DNA of 64,000 nt from Actinotalea sp. JY-7876 (GCF_014042015.1 NZ_CP059493.1:2294001-2358000), one strand, 5' to 3'; positions 33,834 through 43,725 are shown, numbered from the stretch's first letter. The notes: generated from the letters alone by a model not told the origin. Numbers and translations are program-made.

Positions 33834-35535
33834 GGACGGCGCCCTTCGAGGCGGACTGCACGAGCTTGGCGTACTTGGCCAGCACGCCGCGCGTGTAGGT
33901 GGGCGCCAGCGGCGCCCAGCCGACCGCGCGCTCGGCCAGCTCCGCCTCGTCGACCAGCACGTCGAGGGTGCCGTTCGCGACGTCGAGGCGGATCCGGTCA
34001 CCGTCCCGCACGAAGGCGATCGGGCCGGCGTCGACCGCCTCGGGCGCGACGTGACCGACGCACAGGCCCGTCGTGCCGCCCGAGAACCGGCCGTCGGTCA
34101 GCAGGAGGACGTCCTTGCCCAGGCCCGCACCCTTGATGGCACCGGTGATGGCGAGCATCTCGCGCATGCCCGGGCCACCCTTGGGGCCCTCGTAGCGGAT
34201 CACGACGACGTCGCCGGCGACGATGGTGCCGTCCTCGAGGGCGTCCATGGCGGCGCGCTCGCGCTCGAAGACGCGCGCGGTGCCCTCGAACACGTCGGAG
34301 TCGAAGCCGGCGCTCTTGACGACCGCGCCCTCCGGGGCGAGCGAGCCGTGCAGGATCGTGATGCCGCCGGTGCGGTGGATCGGGTTGTCCAGCGCGCGCA
34401 GGATCTTGCCGTCGGGGTCCGGCGGGGCCACGTCGGCGAGGTTCTCGGCCACGGTCTTGCCGGTCACCGTGAGGCAGTCACCGTGCAGCAGGTCGGCGTC
34501 GAGCAGCGCCTTCATGATCACCGGCACGCCACCGATGCGGTCCACGTCGTTCATGACGTACCGGCCGAACGGCTTGAGATCACCCAGGTGCGGGACCCGC
34601 GCCGCGACCCGCTGGAAGTCGCCGAGCGTGAGGTCGACCTCGGCCTCGTGCGCGATGGCGAGCAGGTGGAGCACCGCGTTGGTCGAGCCACCGAAGGCCA
34701 TGACGACGGCGATGGCGTTCTCGAACGCCTCCTTGGTCATGATCTGGCGCGCGGTGATGCCCCGGCGCAGCAGCTCCACGACCGCCTCGCCCGAGCGCTG
34801 GGCGAACATGTCGCGCCGGCGGTCGGCGGACGGCGGCGCGGCCGAGCCCGGCAGGGACATGCCCATCGCCTCGGCGACCGAGGCCATCGTGTTCGCGGTG
34901 TACATGCCGCCGCACGCACCCTCACCCGGGCAGATCGCGCGCTCGATGCGGTCGACGTCGTCGCGGCTCATCAGGCCGCGCGCGCACGCACCGACGGCCT
35001 CGAAGGCGTCGATGATCGTCACGTCCTTCTCGGTGCCGTCCGAGAGCTTGACCCAGCCCGGCGCGATGGAGCCGGCGTAGAGGAACACCGACGCCAGGTC
35101 CAGGCGCGCCGCGGCCATGAGCATGCCCGGCAGGGACTTGTCGCAGCCCGCCAGCAGCACGGAGCCGTCGAGCCGCTCGGCCTGCATGACGGTCTCGACG
35201 GAGTCGGCGATGATGTCGCGGCTCACGAGCGAGAAGTGCATGCCCTCGTGGCCCATGGAGATGCCGTCGGAGACGGAGATCGTGCCGAACTCCAGCGGGT
35301 AGCCGCCGCCGGCGTGCACGCCGTTCTTCACGGCCTTCGCGAGGCGGTCGAGCGACAGGTTGCAGGGCGTGATCTCGTTCCACGAGCTCGCGACGCCGAT
35401 CTGCGGCTTGACCCAGTCGTCGTCGCCCATGCCGACGGCCCGCAGCATCCCGCGGGAGGCGGTGGCCTCGAGCCCGTCGGTGACCTGACGACTGCGGGGC
35501 TTGATGTCGGCGCCGGGCGCGGGGGTCTGACTCAT
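33826..35535 (-). CDS. ilvD: Dihydroxy-acid dehydratase
   Basis: The 569-residue iron-sulphur enzyme dehydrates dihydroxy-isovalerate and dihydroxy-methylvalerate, the third step to Val and Ile. The cluster cysteines occur in [21 protein letters not shown] and [32 protein letters not shown] and [15 protein letters not shown] are further family signatures. The length is normal. A TAGAAT -10 box (35543-35548) ends 7 nt before the ATG, so the mRNA is probably leaderless and monocistronic. It is about 26 kb from the other ilv genes in this window, with the Ole-like and type VII-like loci between. Confidence 0.97.
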   Translation of the reverse strand: MSQTPAPGADIKPRSRQVTDGLEATASRGMLRAVGMGDDDWVKPQIGVASSWNEITPCNLSLDRLAKAVKNGVHAGGGYPLEFGTISVSDGISMGHEGMHFSLVSRDIIADSVETVMQAERLDGSVLLAGCDKSLPGMLMAAARLDLASVFLYAGSIAPGWVKLSDGTEKDVTIIDAFEAVGACARGLMSRDDVDRIERAICPGEGACGGMYTANTMASVAEAMGMSLPGSAAPPSADRRRDMFAQRSGEAVVELLRRGITARQIMTKEAFENAIAVVMAFGGSTNAVLHLLAIAHEAEVDLTLGDFQRVAARVPHLGDLKPFGRYVMNDVDRIGGVPVIMKALLDADLLHGDCLTVTGKTVAENLADVAPPDPDGKILRALDNPIHRTGGITILHGSLAPEGAVVKSAGFDSDVFEGTARVFERERAAMDALEDGTIVAGDVVVIRYEGPKGGPGMREMLAITGAIKGAGLGKDVLLLTDGRFSGGTTGLCVGHVAPEAVDAGPIAFVRDGDRIRLDVANGTLDVLVDEAELAERAVGWAPLAPTYTRGVLAKYAKLVQSASKGAVLI

Positions 35536-35627
35536 GCTGCGGATTCTAGGCCCGCCCGGTTCGTGGTCCGGCGTCGGGTCGAGGGGCGGACCACCGCGTC
35601 AGCGGGCCGCGCTCGCCTGCGCCGCCG

Positions 35628-36293
35628 TCAGCCGCGCGCCTGCCACGTGCACACGCAGACCTCGTTGCCCTCGGGGTCCGCGAGGACCCACCAGGCGGGC
35701 GCCCGGTCGTCGCTCACGAGGCGTCCGCCCGCGGCGAGCGTCGCGGCGACCCGAGCCTCCGCCTCGTCGTGCGGCACCGTGACGTCGAGGTGGATCCGGT
35801 TGCGCTGGGGGCGCGGCGCCTCCATCTGCTGGAACCACACGGACGGTCCGACGCCGCGCGGGTCCACGAGCGCGGGCGAGGGGTCCTCCGCCTCGAGCCG
35901 CTCGTTCTCGTACCCCATGACCGCGCGCCAGAACGGCGCGACGGCCGCGATGTCGAGCGCGTCCACAGCGATCTCGGTCGCCTGCGGCGCGCGCGTGTCG
36001 GCGTCGAGCCCGAGCTCGTCGACGACCGCCGAGATCGCGTGCGCGAGGCGCACGTCTCGGTCCGTGAGGGCGCCGACGTCGTGCGACCACGTGCTCACGG
36101 CCACGCTCGGGTACCGGAGCACGACGTCGGGGTGGTGCCCGAGCTCCTCGGCGACCGCGGCGAGGCGCTGGACCAGCTCGGCACCGCGCACGAACGAACC
36201 GGTGCGGACGGTCGTGTGGAGCCGGCCCAGGACGACCCGCCAGTGGCGCTCGTCCACCTGCTGGGTCACGGCCATGTCGGTGAGCGTCGTCAT
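35628..36293 (-). CDS. Pterin-4a-carbinolamine dehydratase fused to a VOC/glyoxalase domain
   Basis: Of 221 residues, the first about 95 match 4a-hydroxytetrahydrobiopterin dehydratase: VQRLAAVAEELGHHPDVVLRYPSVAVSTWSHDVGALTDRD with the HHP triad region. Residues about 105-221 form a glyoxalase/bleomycin-resistance (VOC) domain: VDALDIAAVAPFWRAVMGYE, NRIHLDVTVPHDEAEARV, ADPEGNEVCVCTW. Such fusions occur in actinobacteria. The catalytic histidines of the dehydratase are present, but no aromatic amino-acid hydroxylase is nearby, so the true substrate is open. It is monocistronic between ilvD and the GH43 gene. Confidence 0.85.
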   Translation of the reverse strand: MTTLTDMAVTQQVDERHWRVVLGRLHTTVRTGSFVRGAELVQRLAAVAEELGHHPDVVLRYPSVAVSTWSHDVGALTDRDVRLAHAISAVVDELGLDADTRAPQATEIAVDALDIAAVAPFWRAVMGYENERLEAEDPSPALVDPRGVGPSVWFQQMEAPRPQRNRIHLDVTVPHDEAEARVAATLAAGGRLVSDDRAPAWWVLADPEGNEVCVCTWQARG

Positions 36294-36355
36294 CCCGCCA
36301 TCGTGGCACCGCGGGGCGGGCCGATCGAGCCCCGGCCCGTGCCGCGCAGCCTCGA

Positions 36356-37915
36356 TCAGGCGATCGGGAGGTACTCCACCCGCTCGACGCGCGCGACCGT
36401 GGAGCTCGCGCGGCCGTTGCCGGACGCGTTCACCCCGATCCACACGCCGAGGAAGCCGCCCGTCGCCACGCTGTCGAGCGTGCGACCGTCCGCGACGGCG
36501 ACCGTGACGGTCTCCGCGCCCGGACCCTCGACGACCAGGGCGTACTCCTGGTCGCGCACCTGCACCGCGAGCGCGAGCGGGGCCGTCACCGGTCCGTCGA
36601 CGACGACCTCGCCGAGCGTGGTCGCCTCGCCGCCACGGACGTGCACGGCGCGCGCGCGGCGCGTGCCGTCCTCGACCGTCACCGCCAGCCGGACGTGGTC
36701 CTGCTCGGACTGGCGCACGGCCAGCCCGACCTCCTCGCCCGGTGCCAGGTCCGCCACGAGCACCGCGCGCACGTCGACGGCACGGTGCTGCTGGCGCAGC
36801 CCGAGGAAGGCGGGGACCTCGACGTCGGCGAGCGTCGCGGCCCGCAGGGGCAGGTCCCACCCCTCACCGCGCGGCGTCGCCACCTCGGTCGGCAGCGCAC
36901 GGACCGAGGTCCAGCGCAGGTCGTCCGGCGTCACGGTGCCCGACGCCGTGCCCTGGGCGGCGCCGAGGACCGGCCGCGTGGCGAACGGCACCTCGACCTC
37001 CAGGGGCACGCGTCCGACGCCCGGGGCCACCACGGGCCACCCGTCCTGCCACTCGACGGGGACCAGGAAGGTCTCGCGCCCGAGGTTGTAGTGGTAGCCG
37101 CCGTAGGGCCGCATGCCCAGGAGCACCGCCCACCAGGACCCGTCCGACGCCTGCGTCAGGTCCGCGTGGCCGACGCCGACGACGTCGGTCCCTCGGCCGA
37201 GGTGGCGGTGCGTGAGGACCGGGTTGCCGCGGTAGCCCTCGTAGGGGCCCGTGACGTGCTCGGCGCGCGCGACGCAGACGGCGTGGTGGAACTCCGTGCC
37301 GCCCTCCGCCGCGAGCAGGTAGTAGGAGCCGTCGACCCGGTACAGGTGGGGCCCTTCGGCCCAGACGGCGCCGCGCACGGCGCCCGTCCACACGACGTGC
37401 TCCGGGCCGACGAGCTCCTTGCGCTCCACGTCGAGCTCGCGGATCCAGACCTCGGTCTGGTCGAACCACTCCGGGTCCTGCGCGAGCCGGGTCCCGTGGA
37501 CCCACGCGCGCCCGTCGTCGTCGAAGAAGATCGAGGGGTCGATCCCGTCGACGCCGAGCCAGGTCGGCTCGGACCACGGCCCCGCGGGGTCCGCGGCCGT
37601 CATCACGAAGTTGCCGCCCGGCACGCCCTCCTGGCGCGTGACCAGGGTGCAGACGAGCCAGAAGAGCCCGTCGTGGTGACGCAGCGTGGGCGCGTACAGC
37701 CCGCCCGACGACGGGATCCCGGCGTAGTCCAGCATGCCCGGCCGGTCGACGACGTGGCCGATCTGCTCCCACGAGACCAGGTCGTGGCTCCGGAAGACCG
37801 GCAGCCCCGGCAGGTACTCGAACGTCGAGGTGACCAGGTAGTACGTGTCCCCCACCCGGCAGATCGACGGGTCCGGGTAGCAGCCGGGCAGGACGGGGTT
37901 GGCGACCAGCGTCAC
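36356..37915 (-). CDS. Glycoside hydrolase family 43 (beta-xylosidase / arabinofuranosidase type)
   Basis: The 519-residue enzyme starts with GTG overlapping the GH3 stop (GTGA). The N-terminal five-bladed propeller (about 1-310) shows NPVLPGCYPDPSICRVGDTYYLVTS, with the catalytic base in the YPDPS motif, DPSIFFDDDGRAWVHG, and the catalytic acid Glu in WAEGPHLYRVDGSYYL. The C-terminal half (about 320-519) is a beta-sandwich as in GH43 xylosidases. There is no signal peptide, so it acts in the cytoplasm on imported oligosaccharides. It is the last gene of the sugar operon. Xylan-derived substrate is inferred from the GH3 partner and gene order. Confidence 0.92.
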   Translation of the reverse strand: MTLVANPVLPGCYPDPSICRVGDTYYLVTSTFEYLPGLPVFRSHDLVSWEQIGHVVDRPGMLDYAGIPSSGGLYAPTLRHHDGLFWLVCTLVTRQEGVPGGNFVMTAADPAGPWSEPTWLGVDGIDPSIFFDDDGRAWVHGTRLAQDPEWFDQTEVWIRELDVERKELVGPEHVVWTGAVRGAVWAEGPHLYRVDGSYYLLAAEGGTEFHHAVCVARAEHVTGPYEGYRGNPVLTHRHLGRGTDVVGVGHADLTQASDGSWWAVLLGMRPYGGYHYNLGRETFLVPVEWQDGWPVVAPGVGRVPLEVEVPFATRPVLGAAQGTASGTVTPDDLRWTSVRALPTEVATPRGEGWDLPLRAATLADVEVPAFLGLRQQHRAVDVRAVLVADLAPGEEVGLAVRQSEQDHVRLAVTVEDGTRRARAVHVRGGEATTLGEVVVDGPVTAPLALAVQVRDQEYALVVEGPGAETVTVAVADGRTLDSVATGGFLGVWIGVNASGNGRASSTVARVERVEYLPIA

Positions 37916-40347
37916 GCGGTGACCTCGCTCGCCGCGCGCGCCACGGCGACCTCCACCCAGCGCGCGTCGTCGAGGCGGACCTCGTGGACCTGGCCCGTCA
38001 CGGCCAGCACGGCGCGCGGGGTCGCCGCGCCCGCGACGACGTCCGGACGCGCGCGCGTCCCGGCGGGGATGGCACCGCCCGTGTGGTTCTTGGCCGCGTC
38101 GGCGTCGGACGCCGCGGCGTGCGCACCGACCCAGACCTCGACGTCCCCGGGCTCCACGACCCGCACCATGCGCCGGTCGGAGAACGCCAGCCGCGTGGTC
38201 GGGACGGTGAAGGTCACCCGCGCCGACTCCCCCGCCTCCAGCGTGGTCCGCGCGTAGCCCAGGAGCTGGGTCACGGGACGCGTCACGCTCGCCCGGACGT
38301 CGCTCCCGTAGAGCTGGACGACGTCGGTGCCGGCGACCGTCCCGGTGTTCGTCACGGTGACCGAGGCGGTGAAGGCCCCGGACGACGGGACGGACGCGTC
38401 GACCTCGAGGTCGTCGTACGCGAACGAGGTGTAGGTCAGGCCGAACCCGAACGGCCGCAGGGGCGTCGGGTCGGCGGAGGTCACGTCGGAGGGACCACCG
38501 AGGACCGGCTGCAGGTAGCTGTAGGGCACGGCGCCCGTGGCCCGCGGCACGGAGACGGGCAGGCGACCCGACGGGCTGCGTCGGCCCGTGAGGACGTCCG
38601 CGAGCGCCAGTCCCCCGCCCTCGCCGGGGAAGAACGCCTGGAGCACGGCGCCCGGACGCGGTCCGGGGCCCTCGAGCGCCCACGCGATGGCGTAGGGCCG
38701 GCCCGTCAGGAGCACCATGACCACCGGGGTGCCGGTCGCCACCAGCGCCTCGACCAGCTCGCGCTGGACGCCGGGCAGCTCGAGCGACTCGGCGTCGTTG
38801 CCCTCCCCCACGGTGCCGCGGCCGAAGAGCCCGGCCTGGTCCCCCACGACCACGACGGCGACGTCCGCACCCGCGACCGCGGCGACGGCGTCGGCGAAGC
38901 CCGAGGTGTCGTCCCCCTCGACCGCGCAGCCCTGGGCGTGCACGAGCTCGGGCTGCGGCATGCCGGCCGCGGTGAACGCCTCGCCGAGGGCCTGCGCCAC
39001 CGACGGGATCTCGAAGCCGAGCTCGACGCCAGGGTGGTGGGCGAGCACGTGGTTCGCGAACGAGTAGCACCCCATGAGGGCCTCGGCGCGATCGGCGTTG
39101 GGGCCGACCACAGCGACGCGGGCGGGCGGCGCGTCCCACGCGCCGAGCGGCAGCACGCCGTCGTTCTCCAGCAGCACCACGGACTCCTCCGCCAGGCGCC
39201 GGGCGAGCTCGCGGTGGCGCGGCGTGTCGAGGTCGACCACCGCCGGCGGCTCGTCCTCGAACGCGCCGGCGTCGAGCAGGCCCAGGGCCTCCTTCTGCGC
39301 CAGGACCCGCAGCACCGCGCGGTCGACGTAGGCCTCGTCCAGGTCACCGGCGCGCACGCGCTCCGCCAGCGGCTCGAGGTAGGCATCCCCGTTGGGCAGC
39401 TCGACGTCGATGCCGGCCTGCAGCGCGAGACCCGCCGCCTCGCCGCGGTCGGCGGCGATGCGGTGCATGACCTCGAGGAACGCGATGGCGAAGTAGTCCG
39501 CCACCACGACGCCGTCGAAGCCCCAGCGCTCGCGCAGGAGGTCGGTGAGCAGCTCGGGGTTCGAGGCGACGGGGACGCCGTCGATCTCGGAGTAGGAGTT
39601 CATGACGGAGCGGGCGCCGCCGTCGAGGACCGCCATCTCGAACGGCGGGAGGAAGACGTCGGCGATCTCGCGCGGTCCGGCGGAGACCGGACCGTGGTTG
39701 CGGCCGCCGCGCGAGCCCGAGTACCCGACGAAGTGCTTGAGCGTCGCGTGGACGCCGACGTCCTGCATGCCGAGCACGTACGACGTGCCGACCGTACCGA
39801 CCAGGTAGGGGTCCTCACCGATGCACTCGTCCACGCGGCCCCAGCGCGGGTCGCGCACCACGTCGAGCACGGGCGCCAGGCCCTGGTGCACGCCGAGCAG
39901 GCGCATGGAGTCGCCGATCGCCCGGCCGACCTCGCGCACCAGCTCGGGGTCGAACGAGGCGCCCCACGCGAGCGGCGTCGGGAAGGTCGCGGCGCGCCAC
40001 GCGGCGAGCCCGGTGAGGCACTCCTCGTGGACCAGCGCGGGGATGCCCAGGCGCGTCTCGCGCTTGAGGCGGCGCTGCTCGGCCCACAGCCAGGCGGCAC
40101 GCTCGGCCGGCTCGACCGGGCGGGTGCCGTAGACGCGCGTGTAGTGGCCGATCCCGTGCCGGGTGATCTCTCCCAGCCGCGACGGGTCGCCCTTCCCGGC
40201 CGCCATCTCCGACTGCATCGGCGCGACGGTGCCGTTCTGGTCGATCCAGTAGCCGACCAGCTGGGCCAGCTTCTCCTCGAGCGTCATGCGGGAGTGCAGG
40301 GCGCTGACGCGCTCCGAGACCTCGGGCATGGCAGGGACGTGCGTCAC
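37912..40347 (-). CDS. Glycoside hydrolase family 3 (probable beta-xylosidase/beta-glucosidase)
   Basis: The 811-residue enzyme has the GH3 N-domain (VHEECLTG, APVLDVVRDPRWGRVDECIGEDPYL, ATLKHFVGYSGSRGGRNHGP) with the nucleophile Asp in GVVVADYFAI. The C-domain (AEESVVLLENDGVLPL, VVVVGDQAGLFGRG, FPGEGGGLALADVLTG) and a terminal fibronectin III-like domain (FGFGLTYTSFAYDDLEV) follow. The GTG at 40347 has AAAGGA nearby; an ATG seven codons on is possible. No signal peptide, so it is intracellular. It overlaps GH43. Gene order resembles the Streptomyces bxlEFGA xylobiose locus, but a glucosidase cannot be excluded. Confidence 0.93.
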   Translation of the reverse strand: MTHVPAMPEVSERVSALHSRMTLEEKLAQLVGYWIDQNGTVAPMQSEMAAGKGDPSRLGEITRHGIGHYTRVYGTRPVEPAERAAWLWAEQRRLKRETRLGIPALVHEECLTGLAAWRAATFPTPLAWGASFDPELVREVGRAIGDSMRLLGVHQGLAPVLDVVRDPRWGRVDECIGEDPYLVGTVGTSYVLGMQDVGVHATLKHFVGYSGSRGGRNHGPVSAGPREIADVFLPPFEMAVLDGGARSVMNSYSEIDGVPVASNPELLTDLLRERWGFDGVVVADYFAIAFLEVMHRIAADRGEAAGLALQAGIDVELPNGDAYLEPLAERVRAGDLDEAYVDRAVLRVLAQKEALGLLDAGAFEDEPPAVVDLDTPRHRELARRLAEESVVLLENDGVLPLGAWDAPPARVAVVGPNADRAEALMGCYSFANHVLAHHPGVELGFEIPSVAQALGEAFTAAGMPQPELVHAQGCAVEGDDTSGFADAVAAVAGADVAVVVVGDQAGLFGRGTVGEGNDAESLELPGVQRELVEALVATGTPVVMVLLTGRPYAIAWALEGPGPRPGAVLQAFFPGEGGGLALADVLTGRRSPSGRLPVSVPRATGAVPYSYLQPVLGGPSDVTSADPTPLRPFGFGLTYTSFAYDDLEVDASVPSSGAFTASVTVTNTGTVAGTDVVQLYGSDVRASVTRPVTQLLGYARTTLEAGESARVTFTVPTTRLAFSDRRMVRVVEPGDVEVWVGAHAAASDADAAKNHTGGAIPAGTRARPDVVAGAATPRAVLAVTGQVHEVRLDDARWVEVAVARAASEVTA

Positions 40348-40471
40348 CGGTTCCTTCTTTCTTCGCGACGCGGCGGTGATACGCCCGCACGCGGCGTGCA
40401 CGCGGCGGGGCGCCTGCCTCGTGCGGCAGGGCATGACGAGGGGACGAGCAGGGGGCCGACGGGCGCCCGCC

Positions 40472-40499
40472 CCGGCGGCGGCACGGGTGCCGCCGCCGG
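40472..40499 (-). terminator. 13-bp GC hairpin between the permease and GH3
   Basis: CCGGCGGCGGCAC (40472-40484) pairs with GTGCCGCCGCCGG (40487-40499), beginning 9 nt past the stop codon of the second permease. Only 2 nt separate the perfect arms, so the inner pairs would open as a loop. No T-run. It may reduce read-through into the hydrolase genes. The rest of the 161-bp gap shows no clear promoter. Confidence 0.5.
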
Positions 40500-40508
40500 A
40501 ACCGGGGA

Positions 40509-41399
40509 TCAGCCCTTGACGGCGCCGGTGAGACCGCCGACGATCCTCCGCTCGAAGAGCGAGAAGAAGATCAGCGCCGGGATCATCGACAGCGACGTGA
40601 ACGCCAGGACGCGCGCCGTGTCGACGGAGTACTGCGCCGCGAACGCCTGCACGCCGAGCGGCAGGGTGTAGGAGTTCTCGTCGTTGAGGATGAACAGCGG
40701 GAGCATGTAGCTGTTCCAGCTCGCGATGAACGCGAGGATCCCCGTGGTGATGACACCGGGCAGGGACAACGGGACGACCATGCGGAAGAAGAACCCGAGC
40801 CGGCTGGCACCGTCGATGGCGGCAGCCTCCTCGAGCTCCTTGGGGATCGCCCGCAGGAACGGCACGAGGATGATGATCGTCGTCGGCAGCGCGAAGGCGA
40901 TCTGCGGGAGGATGATGCCGGCCAGGCTGTTCATCAGGCCGAGCTCGCGGACCAGGATGTACAGCGGCGTGATGGCCACCGTCATCGGGAACATGAGCCC
41001 CGCGGCGAACAGCGAGTACAGCGCCGTCCGGCCCTTGAACTCGTACCGCGCGAGCACGTAGCTCGCCGAGACACCCAGCACCACGACGCCCAGGGTGGTG
41101 GCGAGCGCGCTGATCGCCGAGTTGCCCATCTGGCGCCAGAAGATCTCGCTCTGGAGGACCCCGAGGTAGTTGCCGAGCTCCCACGGGTTCGGCAGCCCGG
41201 CGGGGTCGCGGATGATCTGCGAGTTGTCCCGGAAGCCGCCGACCACGATGTAGGCGACCGGGGCGATGCACAGGCCGACGAAGAAGAACGCGATCACGTA
41301 CGTCATCGGTCCGCTGCGCCCGAGGCGCCCCCCGCCCCGCTTGCGCTTGGTCGGCCGGTCCGCGGGCAGCGGCGGCGCGGCGAGCACACTGGCGCTCAT
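40509..41399 (-). CDS. Sugar ABC transporter permease (MalG type)
   Basis: The 296-residue protein has six predicted membrane helices (first about 32-54, YVIAFFFVGLCIAPVAYIVVGG) and the EAA loop that contacts the ATPase, EEAAAIDGASRLGFFFRMVVPLSLP (near 187-211). It is the second inner-membrane subunit of a CUT1 oligosaccharide importer. The ATG overlaps the stop of the first permease by 4 bp. No ATPase gene lies in the locus; actinobacterial CUT1 importers usually share a global MsiK-type ATPase encoded elsewhere. Confidence 0.94.
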   Translation of the reverse strand: MSASVLAAPPLPADRPTKRKRGGGRLGRSGPMTYVIAFFFVGLCIAPVAYIVVGGFRDNSQIIRDPAGLPNPWELGNYLGVLQSEIFWRQMGNSAISALATTLGVVVLGVSASYVLARYEFKGRTALYSLFAAGLMFPMTVAITPLYILVRELGLMNSLAGIILPQIAFALPTTIIILVPFLRAIPKELEEAAAIDGASRLGFFFRMVVPLSLPGVITTGILAFIASWNSYMLPLFILNDENSYTLPLGVQAFAAQYSVDTARVLAFTSLSMIPALIFFSLFERRIVGGLTGAVKG

Positions 41400-42415
41400 C
41401 GCTTCTTCCCTTCCGTGAGCGCGCCCTCGGTGTCGCGGCGCAGCACGTAGCGCTGGTAGACGAGGGCGATGACCAGCGAGATGACGAACAGGACCACGGC
41501 GACCGCGTTGCCGAAGCCGTAGTTCCCGGCGTTGCGGCCGTTGACGACCATGTACGTCGCCATCGTCGACGTGCCCACGGTCGAGGCCACGTACTGGCCC
41601 CAGACGATGTACACGAGGTCGAACAGCTGGAGTGAGCCGATGATCGACAGGAACGCCCAGATGCGGATGGTGGGGCCCAGCAGCGGCAGCGTGATGCGGC
41701 GCTGGATCTGCCAGTAGGACGCACCGTCGATGGCCGCCGCCTCGAAGAGCTCCTCGGGGATGCTCTGGAGGCCGGCGAGGAAGAGGATCACCGCGAACCC
41801 GATGTACTTCCAGGTGATGATCAGCATCAGGGTCCAGATGGCGACATCCGGGTCACCGAGCCAGTCCACCGACAGCCAGCTGAGGCCGATCGAGTCGAGC
41901 ACGTCGTTGATGGCGCCGCCGGTGCGGAGCATCATGCTCCAGCCCGTGCCGACGATGACCTCGGAGATCACGTACGGCACGAAGATCAGCACACGGACGA
42001 GCGACCGGCCGCGCATCCGCTGGTTGAGCAGGAGCGCGAGCGCCACGGCCGCGGGGCCCTGGAGGACCAGGGACATCACGACGATGAAGCCGTTGTGCAG
42101 CAGCGCGTCGTGGAACGTGGTGTCCCGGAAGATCGCGAGGTAGTTGTCGAGTCCCACGAAGTCGGTGGGCGGGCCGAAGCCCTTCCACCGGTAGAACCCG
42201 TAGTAGGCCGCCATGACGACGGGGAAGATGACGAACGCGAGGAAGATCACGACGGCGGGGCCCGTGAGGAGCGCGATCTCGCCGCGCTTGGCCCAGTCGG
42301 CGCCGGGGCGCCGCCGGCGGACCGGGGACGGTGCCGTGGTGGCACCGCCCCCGCTCCGGGAGCGACCCTCAGGCGACGTCGTCGTGAGCGTGTTATCGCC
42401 CAGGGAGTCACTCAT
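41396..42415 (-). CDS. Sugar ABC transporter permease (MalF type)
   Basis: The 339-residue membrane protein has a Ser/Thr/Arg-rich cytoplasmic N-terminus, then six helices starting with IALLTGPAVVIFLAFVIFPVVMAAYYGFY (about 47-75). The EAA loop reads EELFEAAAIDGASYWQIQRRITLPLL. It is the partner of the downstream MalG-type permease in a CUT1 importer. It follows the binding-protein gene by 8 bp in one operon under the LacI-type regulator. Confidence 0.94.
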   Translation of the reverse strand: MSDSLGDNTLTTTSPEGRSRSGGGATTAPSPVRRRRPGADWAKRGEIALLTGPAVVIFLAFVIFPVVMAAYYGFYRWKGFGPPTDFVGLDNYLAIFRDTTFHDALLHNGFIVVMSLVLQGPAAVALALLLNQRMRGRSLVRVLIFVPYVISEVIVGTGWSMMLRTGGAINDVLDSIGLSWLSVDWLGDPDVAIWTLMLIITWKYIGFAVILFLAGLQSIPEELFEAAAIDGASYWQIQRRITLPLLGPTIRIWAFLSIIGSLQLFDLVYIVWGQYVASTVGTSTMATYMVVNGRNAGNYGFGNAVAVVLFVISLVIALVYQRYVLRRDTEGALTEGKKR

Positions 42416-42423
42416 GGGTCCGA

Positions 42424-43725
42424 CTACTCCTTGGCGGCCGCGTCGTTGACGGCGGCGACGATGCCCTCAGGCGTGTCCTGGCCGGAGAGCATGTTGACGA
42501 CACCCTGGTTGAGGGCGTTGCCGACGTTCTGGCCGAACAGCGTGTCGAGCCAGACCTGGACGTACGCCGCGTCGTTGTACGCCGCGAGCACGTCGAGCAG
42601 GGCCGGGTCCGTCACGACGCCCTGGGCCTCCTGGCTGGCGGGCAGGGTCACGAACGCCTCGGCGTACGCCTCCTGGCGCTCCTGCGACATGAAGAAGTTG
42701 AGGAATGCCGCGCACTCCTCAGCGGGAGAGTCGGCGTGGCAGGAGTAGCCGTCGACGCCACCCATCATGGCGGTCGGGTCGCCCGCGCCGCCGTCGATGG
42801 CCGGGAAGGGGAACCAGCCGAGGTCGGCCTTCGGCTTCTGGTCCGGCGTGAGGTCGGCGATGACGCCCGGGTTCCAGGCGCCCATGAGCTCCATGGCGGC
42901 CAGGTCGTTGGCGATCAGGCCGGCCGACGAGGACGCGCTGCCCTGGGCCTCGGTGCTGAGGTAGCCCTCCTGGAACGGCTGCGTCTCGTTGAAGGCCTCG
43001 AGCTCCTCGGCCGCCTCCAGCCAGCACGGGTCGTCGAACGACATCGTGTCGGCGGCCTCCTGCATGACCTCCTGCGAGCAGCTGCGCAGCGCGTAGAAGT
43101 AGTACCAGTGGGCCGCCGGCCACGCCGCCTTGCCGCCGAGCGCGACGGGCGCGATGTCGATCGCCTTGAGCTTGGCGACGGCGTCGTCGAGCTCGGCCAT
43201 CGTCGTGGGCGTGCCCTCGATGCCGGCCTGCTCGAACATCGTCTTGTTGTAGTAGATGCCGCCCGGGAGCACCGAGGTCGGCATGCCGTAGACCTTGCCG
43301 TCGATGGTGAACGCGTTGAGCGTCCCGCTGACGGCCGACTCCACGTCGTCGGCGATCAGGTCGGTGAGGTCGAGCGCCTGCCCGGCCTCGACCATGTCGG
43401 CGAGCTTGCCGCCGCCGCGCGCCATGAAGATGTCGGGCGCGTCGCCCGAGTTGAGGGCGGTCTGCAGCTTGCCGTCCATGTCCTCGTTCTGGATGGACTG
43501 GATCTCGATCTTGACGCCCGGGTTCTCCTCCTCGAAGAGCGCGGCCGTCTCGTCCCAGTACTCCTTGCCGGGGCCCGTGGTCGAGTTGTGCCAGAAGGTC
43601 AGCGTCACGTCGCCGTCCTCGCCACCGCCGCCACCGCCACCCCCGGTGTCGCCGCCGCCACAGGCGGCGAGGAGGGCGGTCGCCATCAGCAGCGCTGTCG
43701 GCGCCAGGAACTTCCGTGTGTTCAT
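42424..43725 (-). CDS. Sugar-binding lipoprotein of the ABC importer
   Basis: The 433-residue protein starts with a lipoprotein signal (KFLAPTALLMATALLAACGGG; lipobox LAAC, Cys22), then a glycine-run linker of about 15 residues. The solute-binding fold includes LTFWHNSTTGPGKEYWDETAALFEEENPGVKIEI, VYGMPTSVLPGGIYYNKTMFEQAG and PAIDGGAGDPTAMMGGVDGY. It belongs to the family 1 oligosaccharide-binding proteins, anchored outside the membrane. GAGGACC precedes the ATG. It is the first gene of the operon, with a promoter 219 bp upstream next to the LacI-type operator. Exact sugar cannot be told. Confidence 0.94.
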   Translation of the reverse strand: MNTRKFLAPTALLMATALLAACGGGDTGGGGGGGGEDGDVTLTFWHNSTTGPGKEYWDETAALFEEENPGVKIEIQSIQNEDMDGKLQTALNSGDAPDIFMARGGGKLADMVEAGQALDLTDLIADDVESAVSGTLNAFTIDGKVYGMPTSVLPGGIYYNKTMFEQAGIEGTPTTMAELDDAVAKLKAIDIAPVALGGKAAWPAAHWYYFYALRSCSQEVMQEAADTMSFDDPCWLEAAEELEAFNETQPFQEGYLSTEAQGSASSSAGLIANDLAAMELMGAWNPGVIADLTPDQKPKADLGWFPFPAIDGGAGDPTAMMGGVDGYSCHADSPAEECAAFLNFFMSQERQEAYAEAFVTLPASQEAQGVVTDPALLDVLAAYNDAAYVQVWLDTLFGQNVGNALNQGVVNMLSGQDTPEGIVAAVNDAAAKE

